Positions 25,480 through 33,820 of a DNA stretch of 64,000 nucleotides are shown in pieces (within the stretch, counting starts at the first letter, position 1; each line of letters starts with the position of its first letter). The position numbers and the translations under genes are program-made. The notes beneath the pieces were generated by a model, which was not told the DNA's origin, made no database searches, and saw only the letters and a program-made list of their open reading frames with translations. Where the stretch lies: assembly GCF_011752935.1 (NCBI RefSeq), contig NZ_VWWO01000002.1:186001-250000 (forward strand), in the 5' to 3' direction. Source of the DNA: Chitinophaga sp. Cy-1792 (lineage in GTDB: Bacteria; Bacteroidota; Bacteroidia; Chitinophagales; Chitinophagaceae).

Positions 25480-26730
25480 TTACTCGCGTATCTGGCCGGC
25501 GCCATAAACAAACCATTTCTCTGTCACTAGCTTTTCCAAGGCAAAAGGCCCGCGGGCATGTAGTTTCTGGGTAGAAATACCTATTTCAGCACCCAGGCCG
25601 AACACACCACCATCGGTAAACCGGGTGGAGGCGTTGACATATACTGCCGCCGCATCTACGGTATTGAGGAATTCCTCACTGAGGGCGGGGTCGCGGGAGA
25701 TAATGGCCTCACTGTGCTTACTGGAGAACGCCTGTATATGTGCCAGTGCTTCCGGTAGTCCGCTAACGACTTTCACAGAGCATTTCAGCGAAAGGAATTC
25801 GCGGCCGAAATCATCCGGGGTAGCGGTATGTAACTGCGGATAGCCTGCAGCCAGGAGGTGCTGGTATGCTAACGCTTCCGCATATACGTCTACATGATGG
25901 GCTGCCAGCTGCGGTGTGAGTATGCGCAGGAAATCTGCGGCTACGGCTGCATCTACAAGTACGGTATCCAATGCATTACATACGGACGGCCGTGATACCT
26001 TGGCATTGGTAACGATGAGGGCGGCCTGTTCGAGGTCAGCTGATTGCTCTACGTAGGTATGACACACGCCGGCGCCGGTTTCTATCACCGGCACTTTGGA
26101 GTTGGCCCTGACAAATTCTATCAGCTGTTGTGATCCGCGGGGGATGATGATGTCGATGTATTTAACAGCAGTCAGCATTTCTGTTACCAGCGCTCTGTCT
26201 GCCGGCAGCAGCTGTACTGCATGGATATCGGTGTTGTATTTTGCCAGGCATTCCTGGATAATCTGTACCAGGATGGTGTTGGTATCGAGTGCGTCGGAGC
26301 CGCCACGCAGCACGCATACGTTGCCGCTGCGGATGCAAAGGGCGGCGACATCTACTGTTACGTTGGGGCGTGATTCGTAGATGACGCCTACCACGCCCAG
26401 GGGAACGGTCTTTTTCTGTACGAGCAAACCATTGTCCAGCTGGCGTTCCAGTAGTAATTCGTTGGCGGGGTCGGGCAAACGGGCTATATCTTTTACGCTG
26501 GCGGCCAGACTGCGTATACGCGGGCCTGTTAGCAGGAGACGGTCTTTTTTGGGATCATCGTCGGGCATGCGGTCCAGGTCCGGTTTATTGGCGGCTATGA
26601 TTTCCGATGCTCTAACCAGCAGTGCTTCTGCGAGGTCGTAGAGCAATTCCTGGCGTTGGGCGTCAGGAAGGTGACGTAAAGAGGAAGAAGCATTTTTTGC
26701 CTGTTCCAGCAAGGGTTGTATGGTATGCAT
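25480..26730 (-). CDS. proA: Glutamate-5-semialdehyde dehydrogenase
   Basis: The 416-residue protein has the gamma-glutamyl phosphate reductase pattern. It includes KKTVPLGVVGVIYESRPNVTVDVAALCIRSGNVCVLRGGSDALDTN and the catalytic cysteine in KVSRPSVCNALDTVLVD. The C-terminal region has TRFTDGGVFGLGAEIGISTQKLHARGPFALEKL. It reduces glutamyl-5-phosphate to the semialdehyde using NADPH in proline biosynthesis. It follows proB by 12 bases in a proBA operon. Confidence 0.97.
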   Translation of the reverse strand: MHTIQPLLEQAKNASSSLRHLPDAQRQELLYDLAEALLVRASEIIAANKPDLDRMPDDDPKKDRLLLTGPRIRSLAASVKDIARLPDPANELLLERQLDNGLLVQKKTVPLGVVGVIYESRPNVTVDVAALCIRSGNVCVLRGGSDALDTNTILVQIIQECLAKYNTDIHAVQLLPADRALVTEMLTAVKYIDIIIPRGSQQLIEFVRANSKVPVIETGAGVCHTYVEQSADLEQAALIVTNAKVSRPSVCNALDTVLVDAAVAADFLRILTPQLAAHHVDVYAEALAYQHLLAAGYPQLHTATPDDFGREFLSLKCSVKVVSGLPEALAHIQAFSSKHSEAIISRDPALSEEFLNTVDAAAVYVNASTRFTDGGVFGLGAEIGISTQKLHARGPFALEKLVTEKWFVYGAGQIRE

Positions 26731-26742
26731 GTCGGGGATTAT

Positions 26743-27777
26743 TTACAGCAGCACGATATCATCAGCATGTGCTACCTCTGTGTTCTGTTGCCGGCTGTGT
26801 TTTTCCAGTACATCGGAGGAGAGCCTGGCTCTGCCTACAGCAATAGCAATATTCTGATCATTAACAATTTCAATTACTTCTCCGCCTTCGAATTTCTCCA
26901 GTATTTCCTTTACGCCTACGGCGAGTAAGCTATGTCTTTTCTCCAGGGCTTCCTGGGCGCCGGCGTCGATGAGTACGCGGCCGGTAACCAGACTGCCGCT
27001 GGCCAGCCATTTGCGGCGGGCAGGCATGCTGCAGGGCTGCGGCAGGCACAGGGTACCTGTTTCGCCTTTGAGGGCATGGAGGATCCCGTCGTTGGTACGG
27101 ATTCCGAAGATCACTACCCGGATACCCATGCGGGTAGCCAGTCGTGCAAAGGTCAGTTTAGACACCATGCCTCCCAGCCCCAGCGCTGATTTCTCTTTGT
27201 CTGCCAGGCCAAGTGCCTGCTGGTCGATGACATCTATCTGAGACACCACTTTTCCTTCGCGGTCGAGTACACCGGCCACGGAAGTGCTGAAAAGCAGCAT
27301 AGAGGCGCCAAAGCCCACAGCGATCAGGGTAGCCAGTTCGTCATTGTCAGAAAACTTCAGCTCCGTACTGCTGACCACATCGTTTTCGTTGGCGATGGGG
27401 ATGATATTGTTGGCCCATAATTCTTCGTAGGTACGTTTCAGTTGCAGGAACTGCTCGCGGCCGGAGAAATGCTGGCGCTCACAAAGGCTTTGTGCCACTG
27501 CGATGCCATAGGGGGCAAAATAACGGCTATATTTGTTCAGCAACAGCGGGTTGCCGATGGCGGCAGCGGCCTTACGTTCGCTGATAGTACCACCATAATG
27601 CTTCATAAACTGCTTTCCGGCAGCTACCGCACCGGACGACACCAGCACGATATGGTATGCCTCATGCAATTCCGCTACCTGACGCGCTATTCCGGCAATA
27701 ACGGTTTCGTCCAGATCACCGTTTTCGCGGGTGATGGACGCCGTTCCAAATTTGATGACAAGTATTGGTTTGCTCAC
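26743..27777 (-). CDS. proB: Glutamate 5-kinase
   Basis: The 344-residue protein has an amino-acid-kinase domain (LVIKFGTASITRENGDLD at the start, then IVLVSSGAVAAGKQFM and PIANENDVVSSTELKFSDNDELATLIAVGFGA). A shortened C-terminal PUA-like region follows (GSLVTGRVLIDAGAQEALEKRHSLLAVGVKEI). It phosphorylates glutamate at the gamma-carboxyl, the first committed step of proline synthesis, and channels the product to ProA. It is slightly shorter than the E. coli enzyme. It is first in the proBA operon and divergent from the response regulator gene. Confidence 0.96.
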   Translation of the reverse strand: MSKPILVIKFGTASITRENGDLDETVIAGIARQVAELHEAYHIVLVSSGAVAAGKQFMKHYGGTISERKAAAAIGNPLLLNKYSRYFAPYGIAVAQSLCERQHFSGREQFLQLKRTYEELWANNIIPIANENDVVSSTELKFSDNDELATLIAVGFGASMLLFSTSVAGVLDREGKVVSQIDVIDQQALGLADKEKSALGLGGMVSKLTFARLATRMGIRVVIFGIRTNDGILHALKGETGTLCLPQPCSMPARRKWLASGSLVTGRVLIDAGAQEALEKRHSLLAVGVKEILEKFEGGEVIEIVNDQNIAIAVGRARLSSDVLEKHSRQQNTEVAHADDIVLL

Positions 27778-27858
27778 GATTTAGTATTATTTGCCGCCAA
27801 ATTATTAAAAGACTACGAACTTTAATAGCGTTTTAGCAAGAATTACAGACCTTTGGAT

Positions 27859-28542
27859 ATGATTCGTATACTCGTAATAGAAGATGAAGCCCGTGTTGGA
27901 ATGCTTATCAGAAGAGGATTGGAAGAACAAGGCTACGAAGTTACCCTGGCCCGCGACGGCGATGCCGGACTAAAACTGGCGCTTACCGGCGAGTTCGAAC
28001 TCGTTATCACCGATATTATCCTGCCCGGCACAGATGGATTGCTCCTGAGCAGAAGCATCCGCAATGCCCTGCCCAACATGCCTATCCTCATGCTTACCGC
28101 CCTGGGTACTACGGACGATAAGGTCGAAGGCTTCGATGCCGGCGCCGATGATTACCTGGTGAAGCCCTTCGACCTGCGAGAGCTGCTGGTGCGTATACGG
28201 GCACTCCTGAAAAGGAATACCCTGCCGGTACAGGCAGCACCCATGAAGCTACGCTATGCCGACCTGGAAATGAACCTGCAAACAAAAATCGTTACCAGGG
28301 GAGGAAAAGAGATCAATCTCACCCCAAAGGAATTCAGGTTACTGGAATACATGATGCAGCACCACGAACGCGTACTTTCGCGTACAGAGATCGCTGAAAA
28401 TGTTTGGGATACACATTTCGATACCGGTACTAACTTCATTGACGTGTATATTAATTATCTTCGTAAGAAGGTAGATAAAGAATTTTCCGTAAAACTGATA
28501 CATACCAAACCCGGTATGGGATTCATTTTTAAAGCAGGATAA
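27859..28542 (+). CDS. OmpR/PhoB-type response regulator
   Basis: Start at 27859 (MIRILVIEDEARVG) is the canonical receiver N-terminus; the frame extends two codons upstream. The 227-residue protein has the phosphoacceptor Asp52 in LVITDIILPGTDG and the receiver Lys in YLVKPFDLRELL. A winged-helix domain follows from about residue 128 (INLTPKEFRLLEYMMQHHERVLSRTEIAENVWDTHFDTGTNFIDVYINYLRKKVD). Its stop is 1 base before the histidine kinase start. Together they form a two-component system directly upstream of the membrane protein array. Confidence 0.96.
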   Translation: MIRILVIEDEARVGMLIRRGLEEQGYEVTLARDGDAGLKLALTGEFELVITDIILPGTDGLLLSRSIRNALPNMPILMLTALGTTDDKVEGFDAGADDYLVKPFDLRELLVRIRALLKRNTLPVQAAPMKLRYADLEMNLQTKIVTRGGKEINLTPKEFRLLEYMMQHHERVLSRTEIAENVWDTHFDTGTNFIDVYINYLRKKVDKEFSVKLIHTKPGMGFIFKAG

Positions 28543-28543
28543 C

Positions 28544-29911
28544 ATGAAAATCCGAACGCGGCTGACCTTATTGTTCACCGGCATCATCGCAGCCCTGCTA
28601 CTCTTGTTTGTAGCAGCAGTATACGTATCGTATGCCCATGACCGTGAAGATGAATACTATAAAAATCTGCGCCAGCAGGCCATTACCAAAGCCAACCTGC
28701 TGTTTGATGCGCAAATAGGTCCGCAGGTATTACAGCTGATTTATAAAAATTCTTCCGGGAGCCTCTCCCAGGAAGAAGTAGCCATTTATGATACCGCTTT
28801 CCACCTGTTATATCACGATGCCGTAGATATCGACAAAGTGAAGGAAACCCCCGTGATGCTAAGTAATATCGTGCGGGAACATGAATTGATGTTTAAACAG
28901 GGAAAATTCCAGGTGGTAGGTTTCGTTTATAAACATAACAACCAGGAATACCTGATCACCGCCGTAGCAGAAGATGAGTACGGACTGGCACGGTTACGGA
29001 ATCTTGCCTATATTCTCGGTATTACCTTCCTGGGGGCGGTGATACTGGTATTTGTTGCCGGGCAGTTTTTCGCCCGTCAGGCACTGAAGCCGGTATCGGA
29101 CATGGTAGACAGGGTAGAGGAAATTACCGCTACCAACCTTGATTTGCGCCTGCAAGAAGGTAACGGAAAAGATGAAATAGCGGAACTGGCGGTAACCTTT
29201 AACGCTATGCTCGACAGGCTGGAGCAATCGTTTGACGCACAGAAACAGTTCGTATCCAATATATCCCATGAACTGAGAACGCCGTTGACAGCCATGATGG
29301 CGGAACTCGAAATCTCTGCTTCGCGTGAAAGGCCGGCAGATGAATATCTTGCCAGTATGCAACACGCCATTGCGGATGCACAGAAGCTGGTGAAGCTCTC
29401 CAATAGCTTACTGGACCTGGCCAAAGCCAGCTACGACCCTGCAGAGATCAAGTTCAAAGACCTCCGCCTCGACGAAGTGCTCGTGGAAGCGAGGAAAGAA
29501 TTACTGAAAATTTATCCTTTCTACCGCATTCATATCAACTTCGAAGAAAGCATGGAAGATAGTGACGTGATCACCATTGCCGGCAACGAATACCTGCTGA
29601 AAGTGGCTTTCCTGAACCTGATGGAGAACGGCTGCAAGTTTTCGGCCATACACGAAATGCAGGTAGTGGTGACCTGGTTTAAAGACCATACCATCTTACG
29701 TTTTATCGATACAGGTGTAGGTATCTCCAAACAGGACCTGCCTAATATCTTCACACCTTTCTACCGCGGAAAAAATAAAGAATATGCCGATGGCAACGGA
29801 ATAGGGCTTTCCCTTGCTGCCAGGATAGTGCGCCTGCACAAGGGTAATATCAGTGTTGTTTCCAAAGAAAACAGCGGCACTACCTTTACCGTCGAATTTG
29901 AGCATGTATAG
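28544..29911 (+). CDS. Sensor histidine kinase with HAMP domain
   Basis: The 455-residue protein has a first membrane segment at about residues 8-30 and a periplasmic loop of about 120 residues. A second membrane segment (about 153-175) and a HAMP domain follow (RQALKPVSDMVDRVEEITATNLDLRL). The HisKA site His242 lies in FVSNISHELRTPL. The ATPase domain has a NLMENGCKFS N box and a G1/G2 region, GVGISKQDLPNIFTPFYRGKNKEYADGNGIGLSLAARI. The signal is unknown. It pairs with the response regulator upstream. Confidence 0.96.
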   Translation: MKIRTRLTLLFTGIIAALLLLFVAAVYVSYAHDREDEYYKNLRQQAITKANLLFDAQIGPQVLQLIYKNSSGSLSQEEVAIYDTAFHLLYHDAVDIDKVKETPVMLSNIVREHELMFKQGKFQVVGFVYKHNNQEYLITAVAEDEYGLARLRNLAYILGITFLGAVILVFVAGQFFARQALKPVSDMVDRVEEITATNLDLRLQEGNGKDEIAELAVTFNAMLDRLEQSFDAQKQFVSNISHELRTPLTAMMAELEISASRERPADEYLASMQHAIADAQKLVKLSNSLLDLAKASYDPAEIKFKDLRLDEVLVEARKELLKIYPFYRIHINFEESMEDSDVITIAGNEYLLKVAFLNLMENGCKFSAIHEMQVVVTWFKDHTILRFIDTGVGISKQDLPNIFTPFYRGKNKEYADGNGIGLSLAARIVRLHKGNISVVSKENSGTTFTVEFEHV

Positions 29912-29996
29912 GTAGGTTATCATGTTCGACAAAAGCAGAGATGAAATCTATATTTTGACAGATATTTGTGCCTATTACATATTTTCCCTGTAGCTT

Positions 29997-30443
29997 ATGT
30001 TTAAGTACTATCGCTGGTGTGTGGTATTTCCTTTTTTACTGACGCTTTTATTACTCGTCACTTTTATGCTCTCCGCCTGGGTTCTGGGCAGGGACTGGCT
30101 GCAATACAGGGAAACCACGGGAGCTGCTGTATTGCTGATTTTTATGTTTTCCATCATGATGGCCGGACTCTTTTTCCTGCCTGTATTTCTGAATAATTAC
30201 GCTGCTGTCAGAGATAATCAGGTGCTAAGGTTTTTATCGTGGTGGGGCCTGCCGCTGGCCTGGATTGCTTATATATCATTCAATGGCAGCATGAAAAAAG
30301 AAATGCCTTTTTTTGATGGTACCATGGTTTTCTTCTTATTGCTGAATATGATACTGCATGCAATAGGCGGTGTCATTGGCTGGTTGACGTTTAATCGTGA
30401 CCGGAGGGCGTTTCAGCGTGAATATGGCCGGCACGACGGCTAA
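29997..30443 (+). CDS. Four-helix membrane protein, array copy 1
   Basis: The 148-residue hydrophobic protein founds the paralogue array. Features shared by all copies are an N-terminal M-x-K-Y-Y-x-x-C-x-x-x-P-F motif (FKYYRWCVVFPFLL), a FLPVFLNN segment with a following Arg-Asp, a [ST]-WW-G/L-P motif (LSWWGLPLAW), and a C-terminal GWLTFNRDRR. Four predicted transmembrane helices alternate with short loops. No family is recognised and no catalytic residues are apparent. It starts 85 bases after the histidine kinase and could be in its regulon. Confidence 0.75.
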   Translation: MFKYYRWCVVFPFLLTLLLLVTFMLSAWVLGRDWLQYRETTGAAVLLIFMFSIMMAGLFFLPVFLNNYAAVRDNQVLRFLSWWGLPLAWIAYISFNGSMKKEMPFFDGTMVFFLLLNMILHAIGGVIGWLTFNRDRRAFQREYGRHDG

Positions 30444-30499
30444 TGTTAACAGTTATACTAATCAACTTGTATTCTATTTAAATCGAAATTTTTTTTCCT

Positions 30500-30949
30500 A
30501 TGTCAATGAGAAAATATTACTGCTGGTGTATACTCTATCCGTTGTTATTGTCTCTAATCATTCTTGTTGCTGTTGCTGCTGTAAATGTCATTGGTAAAGA
30601 TGTTACTGCTGAATATTGGTTTTGGATCGGAGCGCAGGGGATATCTTTTGTTTATAATGCTGTTTTTTTTGCTGTACTATTTTTGCCGATTTTTTTAAAC
30701 AGCAGGGAAGATGTTCGTGGGAATACCCTCAAAAGATATTTATCCTGGTGGCTTTTACCAGGGTTGTACTTGCTGTATTCTGTTGGTTTCGGATTTCCTT
30801 TTTGGAAAATGCCTATTGATGATCTCCTGATGTTTGTCATGATCTACGCTGGTTTTGTATTGCATATTGCCGGTAGTTTTGTTGGCTGGTATCTGTTTAA
30901 TAAAGAGTTGAAAAAGGAGCAAAAGGAGATAGAGCAGTATAATCAGTAA
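30500..30949 (+). CDS. Four-helix membrane protein, array copy 2
   Basis: The 149-residue paralogue is easily aligned with copy 1: MRKYYCWCILYPLLL at the N-terminus (Met at 30506 aligns best with the other copies), FLPIFLNSREDVRG, RYLSWWLLPGLY, and VGWYLFNKEL near the end. It lies 56 bases after copy 1. Base composition is AT-rich relative to the flanking housekeeping genes. The function is unknown; I infer that membrane insertion is essential to whatever it does. Confidence 0.75.
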   Translation: MSMRKYYCWCILYPLLLSLIILVAVAAVNVIGKDVTAEYWFWIGAQGISFVYNAVFFAVLFLPIFLNSREDVRGNTLKRYLSWWLLPGLYLLYSVGFGFPFWKMPIDDLLMFVMIYAGFVLHIAGSFVGWYLFNKELKKEQKEIEQYNQ

Positions 30950-31030
30950 ACCATAATTTGGTTTCTATTCATTAAGGGGCGAATGAGAGATATGCGGGAA
31001 TTGGAATCATAAAAAATTATTTAATATCCT

Positions 31031-31090
31031 ATGGAAAAGTACTATTACAAATGTGTGGTTTATCCATTCATTGCCAGTCTCAGCGGATGA
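31031..31090 (+). pseudogene. 19-codon remnant of an array paralogue
   Basis: ATG at 31031 opens MEKYYYKCVVYPFIASLSG and stops at 31090. The first 14 residues match the array signature (M-x-K-Y-Y-x-x-C-x-x-x-P-F) precisely, then the frame breaks. This is the N-terminal stub of a further, deleted copy, lying just before copy 4 begins at 31117. Confidence 0.65.
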
Positions 31091-31116
31091 CACTACAAAC
31101 CCTTAACACTGTTACC

Positions 31117-31536
31117 ATGTTGAAATATTATCGTTATTGCCTTGGTTATCCTTTCTTATTTTGCCTGACAGTAAGTTTGTTGTATATCGGCGTCTGGTGT
31201 TTCAAAGAGGGAGAGGGTTTCAGGGATTATATCATGTTTGTGGCTGGCGCAAATCTCGCATTGGCGGCCTATGGTTTTTTGTCATTTCTGCCGATGTTGT
31301 TGCTGGGTATTACTCTTTTCAGGAAGTCAGCATTGGTAAGATGGCTCTGCTGGTGGATTTTCCCGCTTATTGGCGCTTTCCTCATTATTTTTTTCTCTCA
31401 CTTATGGGCAGTGGATGAAGGTGTGAATAGCAAAGATGGTTGGTTGCTGATATGCTGGGTGACGCCTTATCTGGTTGGTGGGTTTATCGGCTGGCAGATA
31501 TTTCATAAAGATCTCATAAACAATCAGGATGCGTAA
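31117..31536 (+). CDS. Four-helix membrane protein, array copy 4
   Basis: Start at 31117 (MLKYYRYCLGYPFLF) matches the array signature; the longer open frame back to 31051 is inherited from the stub region. It has 139 residues with FLPMLLLGITLFRKS, RWLCWWIFPLIG and a GWQIFHKDL tail. Its stop codon overlaps the start of copy 5 by 8 bases (ATGCGTAA), implying translational coupling. No function is known. Confidence 0.75.
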   Translation: MLKYYRYCLGYPFLFCLTVSLLYIGVWCFKEGEGFRDYIMFVAGANLALAAYGFLSFLPMLLLGITLFRKSALVRWLCWWIFPLIGAFLIIFFSHLWAVDEGVNSKDGWLLICWVTPYLVGGFIGWQIFHKDLINNQDA

Positions 31537-31957
31537 ATATTATAGTGATTGTCTGGTCAGGCCATTTCTCTTCCAATGGGTGCTGGTTTGCGTTTATTGC
31601 GTATATATTAATATTTATGGTATAGCACCTTTTAGTTGGAATGGGCTTGCACACAGTATTTCCATGTTGATGGGGCTATGTTTTGTATGGGCCTTCCTGG
31701 TAGGATTATCATTATTGCCGGTTTTTTTGTTGAATAATGAGGATTGGAGAGATCGTTTATTATGTAGATATGTATGCTGGTGGGCACTTCCGGTAACGGG
31801 GAGTTTGTTACTGCTGGCAGCTATCTACAGGACGATAACCAACCTGGAGTATAGATATTATAGCGATGATCTGCTTTTGCTCACTGTACTTTTTATTCCA
31901 TATATAATAGGAATCTGGATTTCCTGGCGCCGTTTTAACAAAGCTTACCCGCTTTGA
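31529..31957 (+). CDS. Four-helix membrane protein, array copy 5
   Basis: The 142-residue paralogue begins MRKYYSDCLVRPFLF and carries LLPVFLLNNEDWRD, RYVCWWALPVTG, and the end ISWRRFNKAYPL. The last 36 bases of the gene and its 3' flank (GATCATCTGCC) are nearly identical to those of copies 6 and 7, which suggests recent gene conversion or unequal crossing-over. Confidence 0.75.
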   Translation: MRKYYSDCLVRPFLFQWVLVCVYCVYINIYGIAPFSWNGLAHSISMLMGLCFVWAFLVGLSLLPVFLLNNEDWRDRLLCRYVCWWALPVTGSLLLLAAIYRTITNLEYRYYSDDLLLLTVLFIPYIIGIWISWRRFNKAYPL

Positions 31958-31993
31958 TCATCTGCCGGTATCTTCTGCAAAAAATAAAAATAA

Positions 31994-32402
31994 TGGCGAA
32001 ATACTTTTATTATATAATCTGGTGGCCCTTGCTCATTGCAGTTGGACTAGCCATTGTAAGAATTTTCCAGGATTATTACTGGGGAAGTGGACAGATGCCC
32101 GGCGAATGGTTGCCTTCATCCGCCTTTTATGGATTGTGGATCATTATGGTATTGATAATGGGGTGGTAATAGCTGTACTTTTCCTGCCATTGTTTTTGTT
32201 AGATAATGAATCTGTTCGTGATGTTTTCTTATACAGATGTTTATGCTGGTGGCTGATTCCTGGGATCGCGTTGTTGTGCATCTTGTTATGGAATTGTATG
32301 ACTGGATTTGACGGTGATTGGTATATGTTGGGAATGATTGTACCATATATAGCCGCCGCCTGGATTTCGTGGCGTCGTTTTAACAAAGCTTACCCGCTTT
32401 GA
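31994..32402 (+). pseudogene. Four-helix membrane protein, array copy 6, frameshifted
   Basis: The N-terminal frame from 31994 (MAKYFYYIIWWPLLI) runs to a stop at 32169 (IIMVLIMGW). The remaining family sequence continues one frame over from the same place (VIAVLFLPLFLLDNESVRD, RCLCWWLIPG, AAWISWRRFNKAYPL) to 32402. A single-base indel at the run ATGGGGTGG near 32158-32165 would restore one 135-residue protein. It is therefore either a real frameshift pseudogene or an assembly error in a homopolymer. Confidence 0.75.
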
Positions 32403-32455
32403 TCATCTGCCTGAAAAGGTGATACATGTTGCATTTTAATAGATCATTTTATAAA

Positions 32456-32896
32456 ATGGGTAAATATTATAGAGACTGTTTGCTTTGGTCGTTTGTAACG
32501 CAGTGTGGTATCAGTTTATTATTTTGTGCGTGCGAGATGGGCAGGAAGTGGCATTATGGAGGCTCTTGGACGGATGGGCTGCTTTATTTTTATTTATACA
32601 CTATGATAAGCCTATCATATGCAATAGCGGGAGCAGTCACCTTTTTACCGATATTTTTATTGCATAAAAGGAAGGCGAATAGCTTTATATATAGATGTTT
32701 GTGTTGGTGGGGGCTGCCTGTTTCACTGTTGTTAGTGTTGATAGCGGTCACGCTTAAAACAGGCTTGAGTACGACCTTTCCTATAGATATAGAGTATTTT
32801 CTTTACGTGTTTTTTTCTGTTGTACCATATATAGCTGCCGCCTGGATTTCCTGGTGTCGTTTTAATAAAGCTTACCCGCTTGGATCATCTGCCTGA
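32456..32896 (+). CDS. Four-helix membrane protein, array copy 7
   Basis: Start at 32456 (MGKYYRDCLLWSFVT) is supported by the array signature, the frame being open 30 bases further upstream. It carries FLPIFLLHKRKANS, RCLCWWGLPVSL and AAWISWCRFNKAYPL. A change of the ancestral TGA stop to GGA lets it read five residues further (GSSA after the Leu). It has 146 residues and four hydrophobic segments. It is the last copy; the ArsR gene follows after 66 bases with its own promoter. Confidence 0.75.
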   Translation: MGKYYRDCLLWSFVTQCGISLLFCACEMGRKWHYGGSWTDGLLYFYLYTMISLSYAIAGAVTFLPIFLLHKRKANSFIYRCLCWWGLPVSLLLVLIAVTLKTGLSTTFPIDIEYFLYVFFSVVPYIAAAWISWCRFNKAYPLGSSA

Positions 32897-32927
32897 AAAA
32901 TCTTCTCAAAAAAAATTCATCGATAAA

Positions 32928-32958
32928 TTTCGATATTTCGAAAATGTTCCTATATTTG
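32928..32958 (+). promoter_or_regulatory. Operator dyad and -7 box of the ArsR gene
   Basis: A perfect 6-4-6 inverted repeat (TTTCGA-TATT-TCGAAA, 32928-32943) overlaps the upstream part of the promoter. The -7 box TATATTTG is at 32951-32958, 4 bases before the ATG at 32963. Autoregulation by the ArsR protein is likely, and the mRNA is predicted to be leaderless. Confidence 0.6.
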
Positions 32959-32962
32959 CATC

Positions 32963-33232
32963 ATGGATTTGGGATTAATTGAAAAAGCAGCCAATGCCAT
33001 AGCGGACAGACACCGGTTATCCATACTCATGGAGATCGCGAAGAAAGGAAGTATGGCCTGTGGCGATATGTGTGGCCTGACTTGTTTATCTCAGCCTACA
33101 GTGTCTCACCATGTTAAAATATTGGTAGACAGTGGCGTTCTTAATTCAACGAAGAATGGACGTGTCTTGGAGCTGACCATCAACAAGGAAATGATGAAAC
33201 AGCTGAGCATGTTTTTTCTGAAACTAAGCTGA
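32963..33232 (+). CDS. ArsR family transcriptional regulator
   Basis: The 89-residue winged-helix protein has HRLSILMEIAKKGSMACGDMCGLTCLSQPTVSHHVKILVDSGVLNSTKNGRVLELTINKEMMKQL, the ArsR core with the recognition helix SQPTVSHHVKIL. Three cysteines (CGDMCGLTC) lie in the helix region used by some ArsR proteins as a thiol or metal sensor; that is suggestive only. It ends at a small hairpin. The two duplicated SDR genes downstream, preceded by repeated motifs, are probable targets. Confidence 0.9.
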   Translation: MDLGLIEKAANAIADRHRLSILMEIAKKGSMACGDMCGLTCLSQPTVSHHVKILVDSGVLNSTKNGRVLELTINKEMMKQLSMFFLKLS

Positions 33233-33820
33233 TTAACAATAAAATAGCCGTAAACGGCTTTTTTTATCAGTTTAAACATTGATATTTTTAAATGTATAGA
33301 TATGAGGGATTTAGGATCTCTTTTTTTAAATGTTTAAACATCGAAAGTTTTAAATAAATCGAATGAATCAACAGTGGTAATTACCTGATACGGGCATCGG
33401 GAATACCAGGAACAAGAAACAAAACAGTTGTAAGTACAGTAATGGTGTGAGGATATCCTTCCCCCGCTACAACGGGGGAAGGGATTATCTTAAATAAAGG
33501 CAGGTTTGCTTCAACAGACTGGAACGGGACTAAAGACAGGATTAAAGTACAAAAGCAGGGCTATGTCGCTGGTAATACAATGTATCGGGCGTTGTAAAGT
33601 TATTCGGACTTGCCATTAAGAATCATTCATTGCTCAGCGCCGGAGTACGGCGCACCCCAAATTTTCATCCATGTTTGTATCACCAAAAATTCCACAGCGG
33701 ATTTTCCTCAGATAATGGTTGGCAGTTACGCGTACTACAGGTATTATTTGAGTCTATATAGTCAAAGTATAGCCAAGGGATTTCTACCACATCAACATTT
33801 CAGTAACGACACTAGCATCA
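33233..33820. other. Gene-free interval with terminator, repeated AT-rich motif and hairpin
   Basis: This 588-base gap starts with a terminator (AGCCG-TAAA-CGGCT, 33246-33259, then T-run). It contains a direct repeat of a GTTTAAACATNGANANTTTT motif (33270 and 33332, 62 bases apart) and a perfect 10-bp hairpin (CCTTCCCCCG arm, 33457-33482). A short frame beginning ATGAATCAACAGTGGTAA at 33363 stops at once, and nearby bases faintly recall the SDR start, so a decayed SDR copy is possible. No real gene is seen. Confidence 0.55.
33270..33360 (+). repeat. Duplicated AT-rich motif, also present before the second SDR gene
   Basis: GTTTAAACAT[T/C]GA[T/A]A[T/G]TTTTAAAT recurs at 33270-33298 and 33332-33360. 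The core TCGATACTTTTAAATAAATC reappears at 34625-34644 just upstream of the ATG of the second SDR. Between 33341 and 34625 the match is 20 of 23 bases. These may be operators for the ArsR protein or leftovers of duplication. Confidence 0.5.

Noticed and set aside
26381..26641. Serine/arginine-rich frame antisense to proA
   Set aside because: Composition is typical of a reverse-complement shadow of a GC-richer coding gene.
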